64,000 nt of DNA from Platanthera guangdongensis (GCA_039583875.1 CM077161.1:60827885-60891884), one strand, 5' to 3'. Shown: positions 34,725 through 47,055, counted from the first letter of the stretch. Made by a program: numbers and translations. The notes: generated from the sequence alone by a model not told the origin.

Positions 34725-35643
34725 TGCCAGAGGTAGTGGGTTGTGAAAGTTAAATCTATGGGTAGTTAATCACCTAGAGCAAGGTGAATAGGTTTCTTTA
34801 AACCTCTTTGTCACTTATATTATATGTTCAGCAAATACTTGAAAAATAAACTTCACAAGAACATAACATAAGCAGTCCACAGAGCACGACACAAGCAATC
34901 CACAGGACATAGATAATTTATAGTGGTTCCCTTATCAAGAGTATATCCACTTTCACCCTTCTTCCTAACTAGTAATGTGCTAGATAAGGTTATATCTCCT
35001 CCTCTTCAACTCAGATCAAAAGATCTTATAGGCTCAATTTTTGTTAAGAACCTACACTCAGACCAACAAGTCCTACCATAGAGATTCACCTAATCTCCTA
35101 CCTCAGGTCTCTCAAGAACCCTACCTCAGCCTTTATAACATAGGCTTACACCTCAGTGAGCCCACGCAAATCACTATCTCAGGTCCCTCAAGAACGCTAC
35201 CTCAGCCTTTATAAAAAAAGCTTACAACTTAGAGATTAAATCTCCTACCCACTTAGATCTCAAAGAGATCTAAGAAAATTAAGAGGTAAAAAATAAAAAT
35301 AATATCAGAAAATGGCAACTCTGTAATCTGACTTATGTGAGAATTCAGATTCTTCAATTCAGCAACAAAGAATTAATTCTTGAAAAGACTGGCTGAAAAG
35401 ATACTACTCTGGATCTGTAATCGACTTCATGATGATTGTCTTTATTTCCTTGAAAAAATTGTAGAACAGATCCACCATAATCTTTTAATAAATTTTTTGA
35501 AAGGATTTGAAGATTTTCTTGAAGACCTTCGTCTTCCTTCTTCTCGTTGGAGTTGTCGTCCTCCCCTAACTTGGAAGAAATTAGAGAATTGATTTGTTGA
35601 ATTGCTTGTCTGATCCTATGAAGACAACCCCTCTATATATAGC
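34725..35643 (-). repeat. Element C 5' LTR, R/U5 part, cut by element D
   Basis: On the minus strand it runs from a TATA-like CTATATATAGAGG (near 35640-35628) to its end before the PBS. It contains GGAACCACTATAAATT, a segment also found in SIRE LTRs, and tandem GAGGTAG-GTTCTTGAG boxes. U3 is missing because D starts at 35644. The missing half should lie beyond the far end of D, outside the window. Confidence 0.65.
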
Positions 35644-35919
35644 TGATGAGTCCATTTTATATACCTATTTTCGGACTCATCTGGGCTTGTTTTCTCGATG
35701 ATGCACTTCACTTTAGAGCTTTATTTGTTCATATTTGTTATTATGTCCTTTTTATGAGTAAGTGCACATTTATGCCCGTGGTTGTGTATTTTGTTACTTT
35801 TATTGTTTGTACTCCTTTTTGTGATTGTCTGGAATGTCTGCACAGATTAGTGAATTGTTTTTCCTATCGGTACAGGGGTCGTGTGCGTGTTCCGAGATGG
35901 TTGTGAAACAGGAATACTG

Positions 35920-36265
35920 CGCACGATCATGGGATCTAATGAGCACAACCACTGGTCGTGCTCCCCTGGTCGTGCTCACTACTCTTCGTTTTCCAAAATC
36001 TGTCTGGGGTAATCGCACGACCACTGGACCTAGTGCACACGACCACCGGTCGTGCACCACTGATCGTGTGCATTGATTCCTCTTTTCTGGAGCCCTGTCT
36101 GGGGTAATCGCATGACCATTGAACTAAGTGTGCACGACCACTGGTCGTGCGCCACTGCTCGTGCGCATTAACCCAGTTCTTCTTCCTATTCTGCCATTCT
36201 AGTGCGCACGACCACTGGACATAGTGCGCACGACCACTGGTCGTGCGCCCGTGATCATGCGCATT
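35920..36265. repeat. Palindromic array in element D U3
   Basis: About four units built on GCACGACCACTGGTCGTGC with flanking half-sites GTGCGCA/TGCGCAT, ending some 15 bp before the TATA box. Confidence 0.82.
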
Positions 36266-36281
36266 GTTCATTTCTGCTTTG

Positions 36282-36290
36282 TATAAATAT
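36282..36290 (+). promoter_or_regulatory. TATA box, element D LTR
   Basis: TATAAATAT just downstream of the palindromic array. Confidence 0.65.
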
Positions 36291-37219
36291 TGCAGGTCTC
36301 GCCCTAATTCAGGAGCAGGGATCACTCGACATTTCTCCGACGTTTTCCGCCTTTTCCGCCGTTCCCCTTCATCTTCCACCCTAGGGTGGTGCTCCGGGTA
36401 AGCTTTCACCGCCAAATCCAAGCCGGAGCTTCCTCTAGGCCTTCTCCTTCATCTGTGAGCTTCAAGTGGGGTTTGACTCCATCGCCAACAAGAAAATGGA
36501 AGCTTGCAACTTTCATTCGCTATCGTGACACGAAGAAGACAGGCCATTGGAAGGTGGTGACATCCCTTCTCTACCCCGGACGCAGTTGAGGACCGAACTT
36601 GGACGCAGATTGACAACCCGACGATTCCAACTGTGAATCCTCAGCAAGACTTCGGATTCGGTCGTTCTCTTGCCTTGTTCATCCTTTATTGTTGTTTATG
36701 TGTTATTGTAAACTTTGTTTATAGATGATGTGTGCTTATTTGTAAAATGTTTTTATACAATCATGTCTTTGTGATTTGTAATTTTGTATATTTGCTTGAG
36801 GTGCGCCATATTTCATCCACCACCATCCACCCTTACCGCACTAGCAATTGCTAGTGGCATGCGTAGCGAAGAGGTGCTTTCGACCCTCATTCCGCCATTC
36901 TCATCACCTCAGCCGCAAGCCTACGCGCCCATCCGCCTAGTGATTCGGTGCATAGCGGCCCGACTAGTCTTCCATCCCACCTGGCGAAGCATCACATAGC
37001 GGCGTTGCATAAGAGTAGTTGTTAGATTTTTACTTTAATTTTCTGCAAATATCAAAACCCGTCTTAGTTAACTCTGACCTAAGGACTTCAATCTCAAGTC
37101 CTCCTCGAAATTAACTCCACCTTACTGTGTTCCTTGAGAGATCGATACTTGGGAAAACTCGCCCATTTTATATTACTTGTGCGACCGTTTCACTGCCGTG
37201 ATCTTTAGCATCAAGTTTT

Positions 37220-37237
37220 TGGCGCCGTTATTGGGGA
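37220..37237 (+). other. Element D primer-binding site
   Basis: TGGCGCCGTTATTGGGGA differs from the Athila-like PBS only in the centre (ATT for GCC). It lies six bases after the LTR end. Confidence 0.75.
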
Positions 37238-37420
37238 ACACAGTCGTGTGAGTTTCTGGAGAGGGAGACGTGGGATTGCTTTCCTTTTGCATTGTAAATC
37301 GCTTTGTTTTGTTCTATTTCTATTTTGGCTGCTTGTTTTTGTTTGTTTAGGCAATTGTAGTAATATATTGTTGGATTTAGTAATTTGCACAATTTATTTT
37401 GAATCTGTTGTTTCGACACC

Positions 37421-38662
37421 ATGTGGGGATATTCGTATGCCCAATGTCGTTGGTGTGGACAGCCGTCCCATGCTAGTCATGAATGCCCTACGAGAGATAT
37501 TGAGCATAAGCCTCAGCGCACAATGCATGAGATGTTGTATTCGTACAACCCTTCAAACACTGTGCCTCTAGCTTATGGTCAATCATCCTCGCCACATACA
37601 CCGTTCTCTTATTCCTCTCCGGCCCCACAAGGACCGCAGAGTAATGGGAGAGAGTGTTTGTATTGTCGTAGAATAGATCATGTCCTGAAGGATTGTGCCG
37701 AGTACCTCCGTGTTATGGAAGAAGATGATGAGCCGGACATCCAGATCATCCAGACTCCTACCCTTGGTGGCATACCTTCATCATCTGGTTATGTATCCCT
37801 ATCACCTTCATTTGTTGAAGGGAATGATGTGGACACATACGCCAGATGTGTGGCTGATCTAGGCTTCGACGTGGCTGAATCCATCTCTCCTGTGCATACA
37901 TCTCCAAGCGTGTAGCCGATTCTTTGTGAGGAACCTGGGCTTGACTTTTATCCAAGCAAAGTTCTTCTACCTTTTGTGCATTCTACTTCAGTCGTCTCTG
38001 ACGACATTTACGACGATGCAACACAAGTTGAGGCTTATGATACATGGGTTGTTTCCACTCCCATGGAGGAGGACAACCTTCCAGGTGTCGAGGATTCTCC
38101 CTCGATACCAAAGGAGGAAGTCCAAGTTTTGGTGGAGGCCTCAATGTATCCGGCCGAGCCTTGTAGCATTGTCGACATTGCTGACGATATTTTTCTACCT
38201 CAGCCTTTGGGGAGTGAAATCGGGATCACTCCCCCGATGATTTCTTTATTTTCTTCGTCTCTTTTATTTCTTGACCCCCCTTCCTTATCTGAGCCTATAC
38301 AGGTTGAATCTCCACAGGTAAGTTGGGTTGACGTTGAGCCTTGCGCTCAGGCTATCGATGAGTGCATCCTCTTGTGTGAGGAGGTTACTACCTCCTTCAC
38401 AGTGGAAGCCCCTGCCGTCACCTTCGCCCCCAGCGAACTTGTGGTGGACGAAACCTTGCTAGGCAAGGATTTGTTTTTTGGTGAGAAGAGTGAGGACCAG
38501 CGCTCCTTCTCTTCTTACTTCCTATTTCCTCGACCTGTGTTGGGCAGATATTACTATTTAGGTAGAGGGGTAACTGTTCTATCGTCGTATCGAAACCCGT
38601 TACCAAAAAGGATATTGGGACAGTTACCTGTGCATTTTTCTTTTCATAGGCCCATTAGCTAG
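37421..38662 (+). pseudogene. Element D zinc-knuckle protein
   Basis: One frame of about 413 codons from ATG 37421, broken by a single TAG at 37913-37915 that is probably a former CAG. Two CCHC knuckles, C-x2-C-x4-H-x4-C, are at residues 9-22 (CRWCGQPSHASHEC) and 79-92 (CLYCRRIDHVLKDC). The rest is acidic, Ser/Pro-rich and without recognised domains. The knuckles suggest RNA binding, as in a nucleocapsid, but there is no capsid-like domain. It is the only coding part seen in D. A box resembling the post-coding CGTGCTGGGA sequence of Athila relatives follows at ~38688. Its role is unknown. Confidence 0.7.
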
Positions 38663-39139
38663 AACCTTTTCGTAGCCGAATAAGTCGTGCTGGGATGACA
38701 ATAACTATAACGCCCCCGGTTTTTCTTGGTTTTGTTTGATCTGGGATTGGCGTTACGATGACGCATTTTTCTTCCTTTCGCCGTTGTAGAGCGTGGTCTT
38801 AGCTCTTTAGGTTCCTGGTGTAGCCTGGTTGTAGCCTGTTGGCAAATTTCCCCAGCTCGCCGGAGTCTCTTTTTGTGACTCGGTTGGGCCTCTTAGGGAA
38901 ATGCTTGTGTTTTGGCTTCGGGAGGTGTTAGCCCGAGTGTGCGATTTTCGGATGTTGTTTTCGACCTCACTGTTGTTTTCGTAGCTTGGGAGTTTAGCTA
39001 CGGTGCGAGTTTTGGTCGAAGTCCGGGATCGATCGTTTTCGCGTCGTTTCGACGATTGTTTTTGTTAGCTGTGATGTTTGTAATGTTTGATGTGCTGTGC
39101 ATGCCTGATGTGGCCGAGCTAGTAGGCTGCTGCCTTGTC

Positions 39140-39144
39140 TTTTG
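39140..39144. repeat. Target-site duplication (left) of element B
   Basis: ttttg, repeated at 60504-60508. Confidence 0.88.
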
Positions 39145-39289
39145 TGTTGGGTACATTGGTCTAAATGTACCTGATTTGAAGAAGCCTCACCCAACTCAAT
39201 GATATACATCAAAATGTATTTGATGTATTTTGAGTTTACATGTGCAGGTTAAGTATTTGCAGGAAAGAAGAAAAAGTTTCTAAGTCCAT

Positions 39290-40258
39290 GTGTCGACACC
39301 CAGAGGGAAAGTTTCGACACTTAAGAATACTTGTGTCGACACCCAGGCAAGCAGTTTCGACACTTGGAGTCATTGTGTCGACACCAGGGATGCTGAGTCA
39401 ACCCAGACAGAAAGTGTCGACACAAGGAGCTGTGTCGACACTCAGTGAAGAAGAGTGCAGTGAAGCAGTGTCGACACTTAGCAGTTGTGTCGACACCCAG
39501 TGAAACTGTGTCTACACCAGAAAGTGTCGACACTTGGAGGCTGTGTCGACACTCAGCAAAAGTCAGCAGATACTAAGTACAAGTGTCGACACTTAGAACA
39601 ATGTGTCGACACTCAGCAGGAGAGTCAACACTTGAAGTAAGTGTCGACACCCAGAACAATGTGTCGACACTTAGCTGAAGACTCAACACTTGAAGTAAGT
39701 GTCGACACCCAGAACAATGTGTCGACACATAGCTGAAGACTCAACAATTGAAGTAAGTGTCGACACCCAGAACAATGTGTCGACACTCAGCTGAAGACTC
39801 AACACTTGAAGAAAGTGTCGACACAAGGAGCTGTGTCGACACTTAGTAAAGATCAACAAAGTTCATCAAAAATATTCTAAGTACAAGTGTCGACACTAAG
39901 GGAATGTGTCGACACACAGCTAGAGTCTCGACAGAAGAAGACATGTGTCAACACAAGGAGCTGTGTCGACACTCAACAAGTATCAACACTTGACAGATAC
40001 AACACATGAAGATGTGTCGACACAAAAGAGATGTGTCGACACTTAAAAGAATTCAGCAAGATACTAAAGTACAAGTACTTGTGTCGACACTCAATTTCAG
40101 TGTCGACACATGAAGAAGAAGTAGTGTCGAGATACAAAATCTACAACACAAGGAGTTGTGTCGACACCTTGTAGACTAGTGTCGACACTTAGACAACTTG
40201 TGTCGACACTTGGTCTATAAGTGTCGACACTTAAAGACAGATAGTCTCGACACACCTA
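39290..40258. repeat. GTGTCGACAC array in element B U3
   Basis: About thirty exact copies of the perfect 10-bp palindrome GTGTCGACAC, roughly every 25-40 bp, with spacers such as CTTGAAGTAA and CCAGAACAAT that themselves repeat. It is present again at ~58535-59505 and inside the element at 46608-47055. Confidence 0.92.
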
Positions 40259-40387
40259 GACAGTTACAGAATTTTCAAGAACTGACTGGATGACTTGACA
40301 GCTGCCATTCCAGCCAGTCTACTGCACCTGTCAGAGTTGTCAGAATTCAGTTATGGACCGGATCAGCCGGTTACCATGAAGAAGGCC

Positions 40388-40397
40388 TATAAATAGG
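40388..40397 (+). promoter_or_regulatory. TATA box, element B 5' LTR
   Basis: TATAAATAGG, about 130 bp after the palindromic array. The 3' LTR copy is at 59636-59645. Confidence 0.72.
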
Positions 40398-40872
40398 CTT
40401 ATACTGTCTACAGAAGAAGTTGATCAAAAAGTTGTTGAAGTTGTCAAAGTTCAGACAAGTAATATACAGAAGATCTAGCTATCAAGTGAAGATCTAAGAA
40501 GTTGGAGAGAGAGAGCTCCATCCAAGAAATCAGCTGTTGGAACCAGGCTGAGAAGAAGGGTTCAGATTTATTCTGAATCTTAAGTAGCAGAGATCAAGGA
40601 TCAACTGCAGAAGGAGTCAATCTTATTGAGTTCTACTTTCAAGAAGCTTTGAAGAAAGCTAAGTCAGATTGATTTCAGCTGAGATCTTCCAAGAACTCAT
40701 CAAGAAACTCACAACTCTCCTCTCTTGTCTCTGGGTTGCTGAGTTAACAATTTTGTATTCATTTTATCTTGTAGGATCCTTTGGATCTGAGTCTTGTAAG
40801 CCTGCAATTATAAAGGCTGAGTGTAGGGCTTGAGAGCCTGAGTGTAGGAGATTAAAATCTCTGAGTGTAGGC

Positions 40873-40945
40873 CTTGGTGGCTGAGTGTAGGCCTTGGTGG
40901 CTGAGTGTAGGCCTTTGTGGCTGAGTGTAGGCTTTGTGAAGAAGC
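40873..40945 (+). repeat. Short tandem repeat in element B U5
   Basis: About four copies of GCTGAGTGTAGGCCTTGGTG with small changes. The equivalent in the 3' LTR is at ~60126-60195. Confidence 0.85.
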
Positions 40946-41259
40946 TGAGTTGTAGGGCCTTGGGCCTGAGGTTTAGGAACCAGTTTTGGGTTCTGAGATA
41001 GTGGAGAAGTTTGGCCGAATCTAGTACACTGCTAGATAGGCGAAGGGGGAAAGTGGATGTACCCAAACCTTGGGGAACCACTATAAAACTGTGTGTCTTC
41101 TGTGTGCTGTGGTTTGCTGTGAATGCTGTGTGATTGCTGTGAAATAGTAGATATAAATCTGTGTTAAAAACTGATTGCTGCCATAAAAAGTTAAAAAGAA
41201 TTTGGTCACCTATTCACCACCCCCCCCCCTCTAGGTGTTTAGGTACTATATCTTTCAAG

Positions 41260-41271
41260 TGGTATCAGCGG
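41260..41271 (+). other. Element B primer-binding site
   Basis: TGGTATCAGCGG, initiator-Met type with one change (C for A in CAGAG). Confidence 0.8.
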
Positions 41272-41362
41272 GAGGTTCCTCAAAAAGGGACATAACTGTC
41301 TGAGTAGATCATGTTGGCAGATTCAGTCTAAGTCAATAACAGCATCAAGAAAATCAAGAACT

Positions 41363-43405
41363 ATGGGTTCCACTGAAAATCACAAGGAATTAGGATCCAT
41401 GAAGCTACCTATATGTAGGAAAGAAATCTTTGGGATCTGGAAGGAAAGGGTGAGACTCTTTATGGAAGCTTCAGACCCTAGGATTTATATCACAGTAAAG
41501 GAAGGGCCATATGTGCCCATGAAGGTGTCAGTATTAGATGCAAATCAGAGAACACCTAAGGATTTCTCTGAAATGACAAAGGATGAGATTGTTCTAGCCA
41601 CCATGGACAAAAGGGCTCAAAACATTATAGTGAGTGTCATAGATGATGCAACTTTTCAGAATTTAATACACTGTAAGACAGCCAAAAAGATGTGGTATAC
41701 TCTTATTGTGTATATGGAGGGTTCTGAAGAAGTAAGGCGAGACAGAAAATCCTTGCTAAATCAAGAGTATGAAAGTTTTAGACAAGGAAAAGCTAATAGC
41801 ATAACTGAGTGCTATAAAACGTTCTACAGGATAGTGAATGAGCTCAAGTCCTATGGCAGAGAGTTCAGTAATTATGAAATCAATGATAAGTTTCTAAGGT
41901 CCCTAACTAAAGATTGGGACACCAAGATCTGTGCCATTAGAGAAATGGCAAAGTTGGGAGAAATTCCTCCACCAACACTGTTTGGCAAACTGCTGTCCTA
42001 TGAAATGTAGTTAATGGTGAGGAAAGAAGAGGAGAAATCCACAAGAAATGAACACAAGGAAAGAACAGTGGCCTTTAAATCAGAAGCCCCCAGAAAGTAC
42101 AGGAGTAGGTCACCAACTCCACCTCCAAAGGTAGTTGAATCTGAGTCAGATGAGTCAGTCAGCACAAAGTCTGAAAGCAGTGAAAGTGATGAGAACTTTG
42201 CTGCCTTCACAAGACATTTTCAGAAATTCTTAAAGAAGAAACAGTGGAGGACAAGGCCTTCTACATCACAGGGAAAGGAAGACTCTTATCAGAAAAAGAA
42301 GTCTTCAAAGAAAGACAGGAAGAAGTCCAAGTATAGCAAAGCTACACTATCAAAAATTGTGTGCTATTGCTGTAATAGACAAGGACATGTCATTGCAGAC
42401 TCTCCAGAGAAGAGGAAAGAGTCTAGTGACAAGAAAAAGACTCAATACAAGGGCAAGAAGGAGAAGTCTTTTGTTGCCAAAAAGGACAAGAACCTGTCAG
42501 ATATCTCTTCTTCAGAAACTGAGTCAGATGCTGAGGCATATATAGGGCTGTTTGCTGAGGAAGAAGAAGAAGAGTTCATGCAGATTATGAATTCAATATA
42601 TGAACAAGAAGACTGTCAGTGCCAAGGACTAATGGCATTGACAGAAAGTGACAAAATCCTGGAGCAGCCAGGACCTAGTAAGGTACAAAGTTCAACTTTA
42701 AGTTCAGTTTCTTGTGCCAGTACAGAATCAGATTCATCATCATCAAATGATGAGAGTGCATCTGAGTCTGAAGAAGATATTCATCAGTTGATAGATGAAT
42801 ATAGAGTTCTGTTGCAAGCTTATAAGAAGAGCAAGTCCCTATCCAAAAGTCAGGCAAAGGAAATTGCTATTCTCAAAGCTGCTGCAACTGATTTTGAGAA
42901 GTTGTTTGATCAAAATCTTAATGAGATATCCAGATTGAAGCACATAACTGTGATTCAAATGGGAACTATATCATTTAAGAATGATCAAATCAAGAGTCTG
43001 GAGATTAATCTTCAGAAGGAGAAGGACTTAGTTGCTAGGTTTTCTAAACCTAAGTCAGTTCTACCCTTGATTGATGAATTTGTTCATCAAAAAGGTAAAG
43101 CTGGACTGGGATTTACTAGACCTGCAAGGAATGTTCAGTCCAAGTCCAAGTCCAAGGGCAAAGCCCTAACTCTCAACAAGTCTACTGTAGATAAAACAGC
43201 AAAGACAGTACCTAAGCAAAGGTACAATAAGTTTGAGTGTTGGTGCTGTGGCAAGGTAGGCCACTTTGCAATGCACTGTTGGCACAATGCTAGTGCCAAA
43301 GTGAGTAGCAATCTGCCTGTTGGAAAACCAGCAGGTAGCCTTGTCAGGATGCAAACTAACAAGTACCAAGGACCCAAGAATTCTTTGGGTTCTAAGGTTC
43401 ACTAA
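41363..43405 (+). pseudogene. Element B gag
   Basis: Starts at ATG 41363, about 90 bp after the PBS. The N-terminal domain (KLPICRKEIFGIWKERVRLF, AKKMWYTLIVYMEG) is the UBN2/gag type of Ty1 elements. A TAG at 42008-42010 interrupts a frame that otherwise continues. The second part is Lys/Ser/Glu-rich and predicted coiled around 42780-43020. It holds knuckle 1, CYCCNRQGHVIADS, whose last Cys is Ser, and knuckle 2, CWCCGKVGHFAMHC, intact (43240s). TAA at 43403-43405 ends it. pol follows in the same frame, so the original product was probably one Gag-Pol. Confidence 0.85.
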
Positions 43406-43411
43406 TCTGTT

Positions 43412-46400
43412 TTGCAGGTGAGTCCAAGTGGTCATGCCCCAATATGGTACTTGGACAGTGGATGTTCCAGACATATGACTGGAACAAAGGGATTACTAAG
43501 GGACTACATTCCAATCAAAGATGGTCCAAAAGTCATCTTTGGTGGTTCTGAAAAAGGAATCATCAAAGGGTTTGGTAACATTTCTAGTAACTTAGTTATC
43601 ATTACTCAAGTGGCTTATGTTAAAGGTTTGAAACATAACCTAATTAGTATAAGTCAATTAAGTGATGTAGGATATGACATCTCATTTGTTAAGGATGGTT
43701 GTCATATCAAGAGGTCAAATGATCAAGAGATCATTTTGACTGGCTATAGAAAGAGGAATGTCTACTGCTTAGACATTATGTGTGAGACCAATGGTTCTCA
43801 AGTGTGTCTTGTAGCTGATGAGACAGTCTCTCATTATGTCAAATGGCACAAGAGGCTAGCCCATCTTAACTACAAGACAATTGGCAAACTCTTTAGCAAA
43901 GAGCTAGTGAGGAATGGTCCTCAAGTTAAGTGTGTTAAAGATGGTATTTGCTCAGCTTGTCAAAAGGGCAAGCAGACTAGATCCACCTTTAGAAGCATTG
44001 AGAACAAAGATGCTGTGAGGTGCTTATACCTCTTGTATATGGATCTCTTTGGTCCAATGCCAGTTCAAAGCTTAGATAGGAAGGTCTATAACTTTGTAGT
44101 TGTAGATGACTACTCAAGGTTTTCCTGGGTATTCTTTCTTAGACAGAAATCTGAAACACCCAATGTCTTCTATAGCTTTGTCAAACAGATTCAGAATGAA
44201 CTAAATAGTACAGTGGTCAAAATAAGAAGTGACCATGGTACTGAGTTTCAGTCTGATGGCATGACAAAACTATGTGAAGACTTTGGGATATTTCAAGAGT
44301 TTTCTTCACCAAGAACACCTCAGCAAAATGGCATTGCTGAGAGGAAGAATAGAACCTTGATTGAGGCTGGTAGGACCCTTTTAAGTGATACATCACTACC
44401 AGAATATTTCTGGGCTGAAGCAGTTAATACTGCATGCCATGTTATCAATAGGGCTACCATAACTAAAAGCCTCAACAAGACCCCCTATGAGGTTGTGAAA
44501 GGCAGGAAACCAAACCTATCCTACTTCAGGATCTTTGGTTGTAAGTGCTTCATACTTAACAATGGAAAGTCTTACTTGACTAAGTTTGCTGTCAAGTACC
44601 AAGAGGGAATTTTTGTTGGGTACAACAACAATAGTAAGGCTTATAGAGTCTACAACTTGTCTACTCAAGTTGTAGAAGAGACTGTACATGTAGTATTTGA
44701 TGAAACTAGGCTTATTAACAATGAGTTGTCTAGTAGTGTATGGAGCCCTACAGGTTTAACAAAGAAGATGGACATGCTCACTATAGAAGAACCTACTGCA
44801 AGACAGCAGGTAGAAGACAATGGCTGTTGTCCAGGGGGAGAACTACATGTACCAATTGCTGATGAAGTTCAAGGAGTACAGCATGATGAAGATATTGAAG
44901 AAGCTCAACCTGAAGTCAGGATGCCTCCAGCCAATAGGCATCTAAGAGATCATCCAGCTGAGCAAATCATTGGTGATCCAAGACAAGGGGTACAAACAAG
45001 GAGCAGAAACCTGAATGCAGCAATCTACTCCAGTTTACTATCCCAAGTTGAACCTAAGAAGTTTGAAGAATCCATCAAAGACCCTCTTTGGATTGAGGCA
45101 ATGCATGAAGAACTCAATCAGTTCAAGAGGTGCAAGGTCTGGGAGCTTGTTCCTAAACCAAAAGACCATAATATAATTGGAACTAAGTGGATCTATAGGA
45201 ACAAGATGGATGAACAAGGAGTCATCATTAAGAACAAAGCAAGACTGGTTGCTAAAGGATATAGGCAGGAAGAAGGTATTGATTTTGATCAAACCTTTGC
45301 TCCAGTAGCCAGACTGGAAGCCATAAGAATGTTCCTGGCCTATGCAACCTATCGAGGATTCAAAGTTTACCAAATGGATGTCAAGTCAGCATTTCTAAAT
45401 GGTAATCTTAAAGAAGAAGTCTATGTGGAACAACCCTCAGGTTTTGTTGATTCAACTCTACCTAATCATGTCTATAGACTTAGGAAAGCTTTATATGGGT
45501 TAAAGCAAGCCCCTAGGGCTTGGTATGAAACCATGTCTAGTTTCCTCATTGAGAATAAGTTCACAAGGGGGAAAATAGACAAGACTCTATTCCTTAGGGA
45601 ATCTAGAGGCAAACTAATACTAGTCCAAATATATGTAGATGACATTATATTTGGGTCTACTAAAAGTAGCCTTTGCAAAACGTTTGCAAAGCTAATTCAA
45701 GGTCAATTTGAGATGAGTAGTATGGGAGAGCTAAAGTTCTTCTTGGGTCTCCAAGTAAGACAGACTGAGAGTGGTTTATCCATATGTCAGTCCAAGTTCA
45801 CCCTAGAACTCATAAGGAAGTATGGTATGGATTCATCCAGCACCATGAAGACTCCTATGGGGTCAAGTATGTCTCTTAGCAAGGATGATGCAGGGAAGCC
45901 TGTAGATGAAACCTTGTATAGAGGGATAGTTGGCTCCCTATTATACTTGACTGCAAGTAGACCAGATATCATGTATGCTACATGTGTCTGTGCAAGGTAT
46001 CAAGCCTGCCCTAAAGAGTCTCATTTGACTGCAGTCAAAAGGATATTGAGATATCTAAAGGGCACTCCTTATCTAGGCCTCTGGTACCCTAGGAATGGGG
46101 ATTTTGAACTAACAGGTTATTCAGATACAGACTTTGCAGGATGCAAAGAAGACAGAAAAAGCACTACTGTAACCTGTCAATTCCTAGGTGGAAGACTGAT
46201 TTCATGGAGTAGCAAAAAGCAAACAAGTGTGGCTATCTCCACTGCAGAATCAGAGTATGTGGCTGCAGGAAGTTGTTGTGCTCAACTTCTGTGGATATAA
46301 CATCAGCTTGAGGACTATGGATTTCAGGTAAGTAGAACTCCACTCTTCTGTGATTCTACAAGTGCTATTTCAATTGCACATAATCCTGTTTCACATAGTA

Positions 46401-46576
46401 GAACTAAACATATTGAGATAAAATATCATTTTCTTAGGGAGCATGTAGAGAAAGAGGATATTTTACTAGAATATGTTAAAACAGATAATCAACTAGCTGA
46501 TATGTATACTAAGCCCCTAGAAGAAACTAAGTTCAATAGGTTTAAGATTGAACTAGGAATGATAAACTTAGAGTAA
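43412..46576 (+). pseudogene. Element B pol: protease, integrase, RT, RNase H
   Basis: In the gag frame, six bases after its TAA. Protease motif [13 protein letters not shown] is at residues 12-24. The integrase zinc region has [15 protein letters not shown] and CSACQKGKQ. The catalytic core has MDLFGPMP (Asp), [10 protein letters not shown] (Asp) and [10 protein letters not shown] (Glu). RT has [29 protein letters not shown] and [10 protein letters not shown] with the catalytic pair intact. RNase H has YSDTDFAGC and [14 protein letters not shown] at 46298-46300 interrupts RNase H, and the frame then continues to MINLE and a TAA at 46574. Domain order integrase before RT defines Ty1/copia. 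Confidence 0.9.
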
Positions 46577-46607
46577 GTTTATAGTATTGGAAATTGGCTA
46601 AGTAAAA

Positions 46608-47055
46608 AGGTGTCGACACACAGAGATATCTGTGTCGACACAGAAAATTGGTGTCGACACTTCAGGGAAAAGGTGTCGACACATCTAGAAAGTTAGTGTC
46701 GACACTTTAGAATATTAGTGTCGACACATGACAAGTTGGTGTCGACACAACCAAGGTGGTGTCGACACATAGTGTTTCCTCAGATTTATCTAAGTAAAGT
46801 CTCGACTAAATGTCGAGTTAAGTGGTGTCGACACATAAACAAGTGTCGACACCTATAATCTGTTGACTAAACTTGTGTCGACACTTATGTGTCGAGACAT
46901 TATAAGTCAGTGTCGACACTTATCGCCAGTGTCAACACAATTTAAGTTGGTTGCCCGCCTTTTCATCTTCAAAATTAGAAAGGTATAAATAGGGTTTTGC
47001 CTTAGTCTGTCGACACGCTTTCAAAAGTTTCGAGACCAAAACTTGTGTGTCGACA
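46608..47055. repeat. Internal GTGTCGACAC array upstream of the third ORF
   Basis: At least ten copies of GTGTCGACAC between the end of pol and the ATG of the third ORF, the same word as in the LTR but with different spacers. Confidence 0.88.
46984..46993 (+). promoter_or_regulatory. Candidate internal promoter for the third ORF
   Basis: TATAAATAGG, identical to the LTR TATA decamer, lies after the internal array and 107 bp before ATG 47091. The layout array-TATA-leader copies that of the LTR. Confidence 0.6.

Larger units (their letters stand above)
35644..37213 (+). repeat. Element D 5' LTR
   Basis: 1,570 bp. The U3 array is at 35920-36265 and TATAAATAT at 36282-36290. The remaining ~900 bp (R/U5) has no credible gene. 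Confidence 0.8.
35644..38705 (+). mobile_element. Non-autonomous element D, 5' part
   Basis: LTR 35644-37213 (TGATGAGTCC ... TTAGCATCA), PBS TGGCGCCGTTATTGGGGA and an ORF with two zinc knuckles, but no RT or integrase before F interrupts at 38706. The LTR termini and PBS resemble those of the Athila-like element (TGATGA...CATCA), so D could be a deletion derivative mobilised by Athila relatives. That is inference. The probable left target duplication is atagc (35639-35643), with its partner outside the window. Confidence 0.75.
39145..41257 (+). repeat. Element B 5' LTR
   Basis: U3 contains about thirty GTGTCGACAC copies (39290-40258). TATAAATAGG is at 40388. R/U5 contains a 20-bp tandem repeat (40873-40945), the ACCACTATAAAA box and a C run at 41220-41229. 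Confidence 0.92.

Noticed and set aside
39290..40258. CRISPR-like array of regularly spaced palindromes
   Set aside because: Spacers are themselves repeated, the unit is 10 bp, there is no cas gene and the setting is a plant LTR.
43388..43408. A 21-nt GT-AG segment whose removal would bypass the gag/pol stop of element B
   Set aside because: Far below the minimum size of plant introns.
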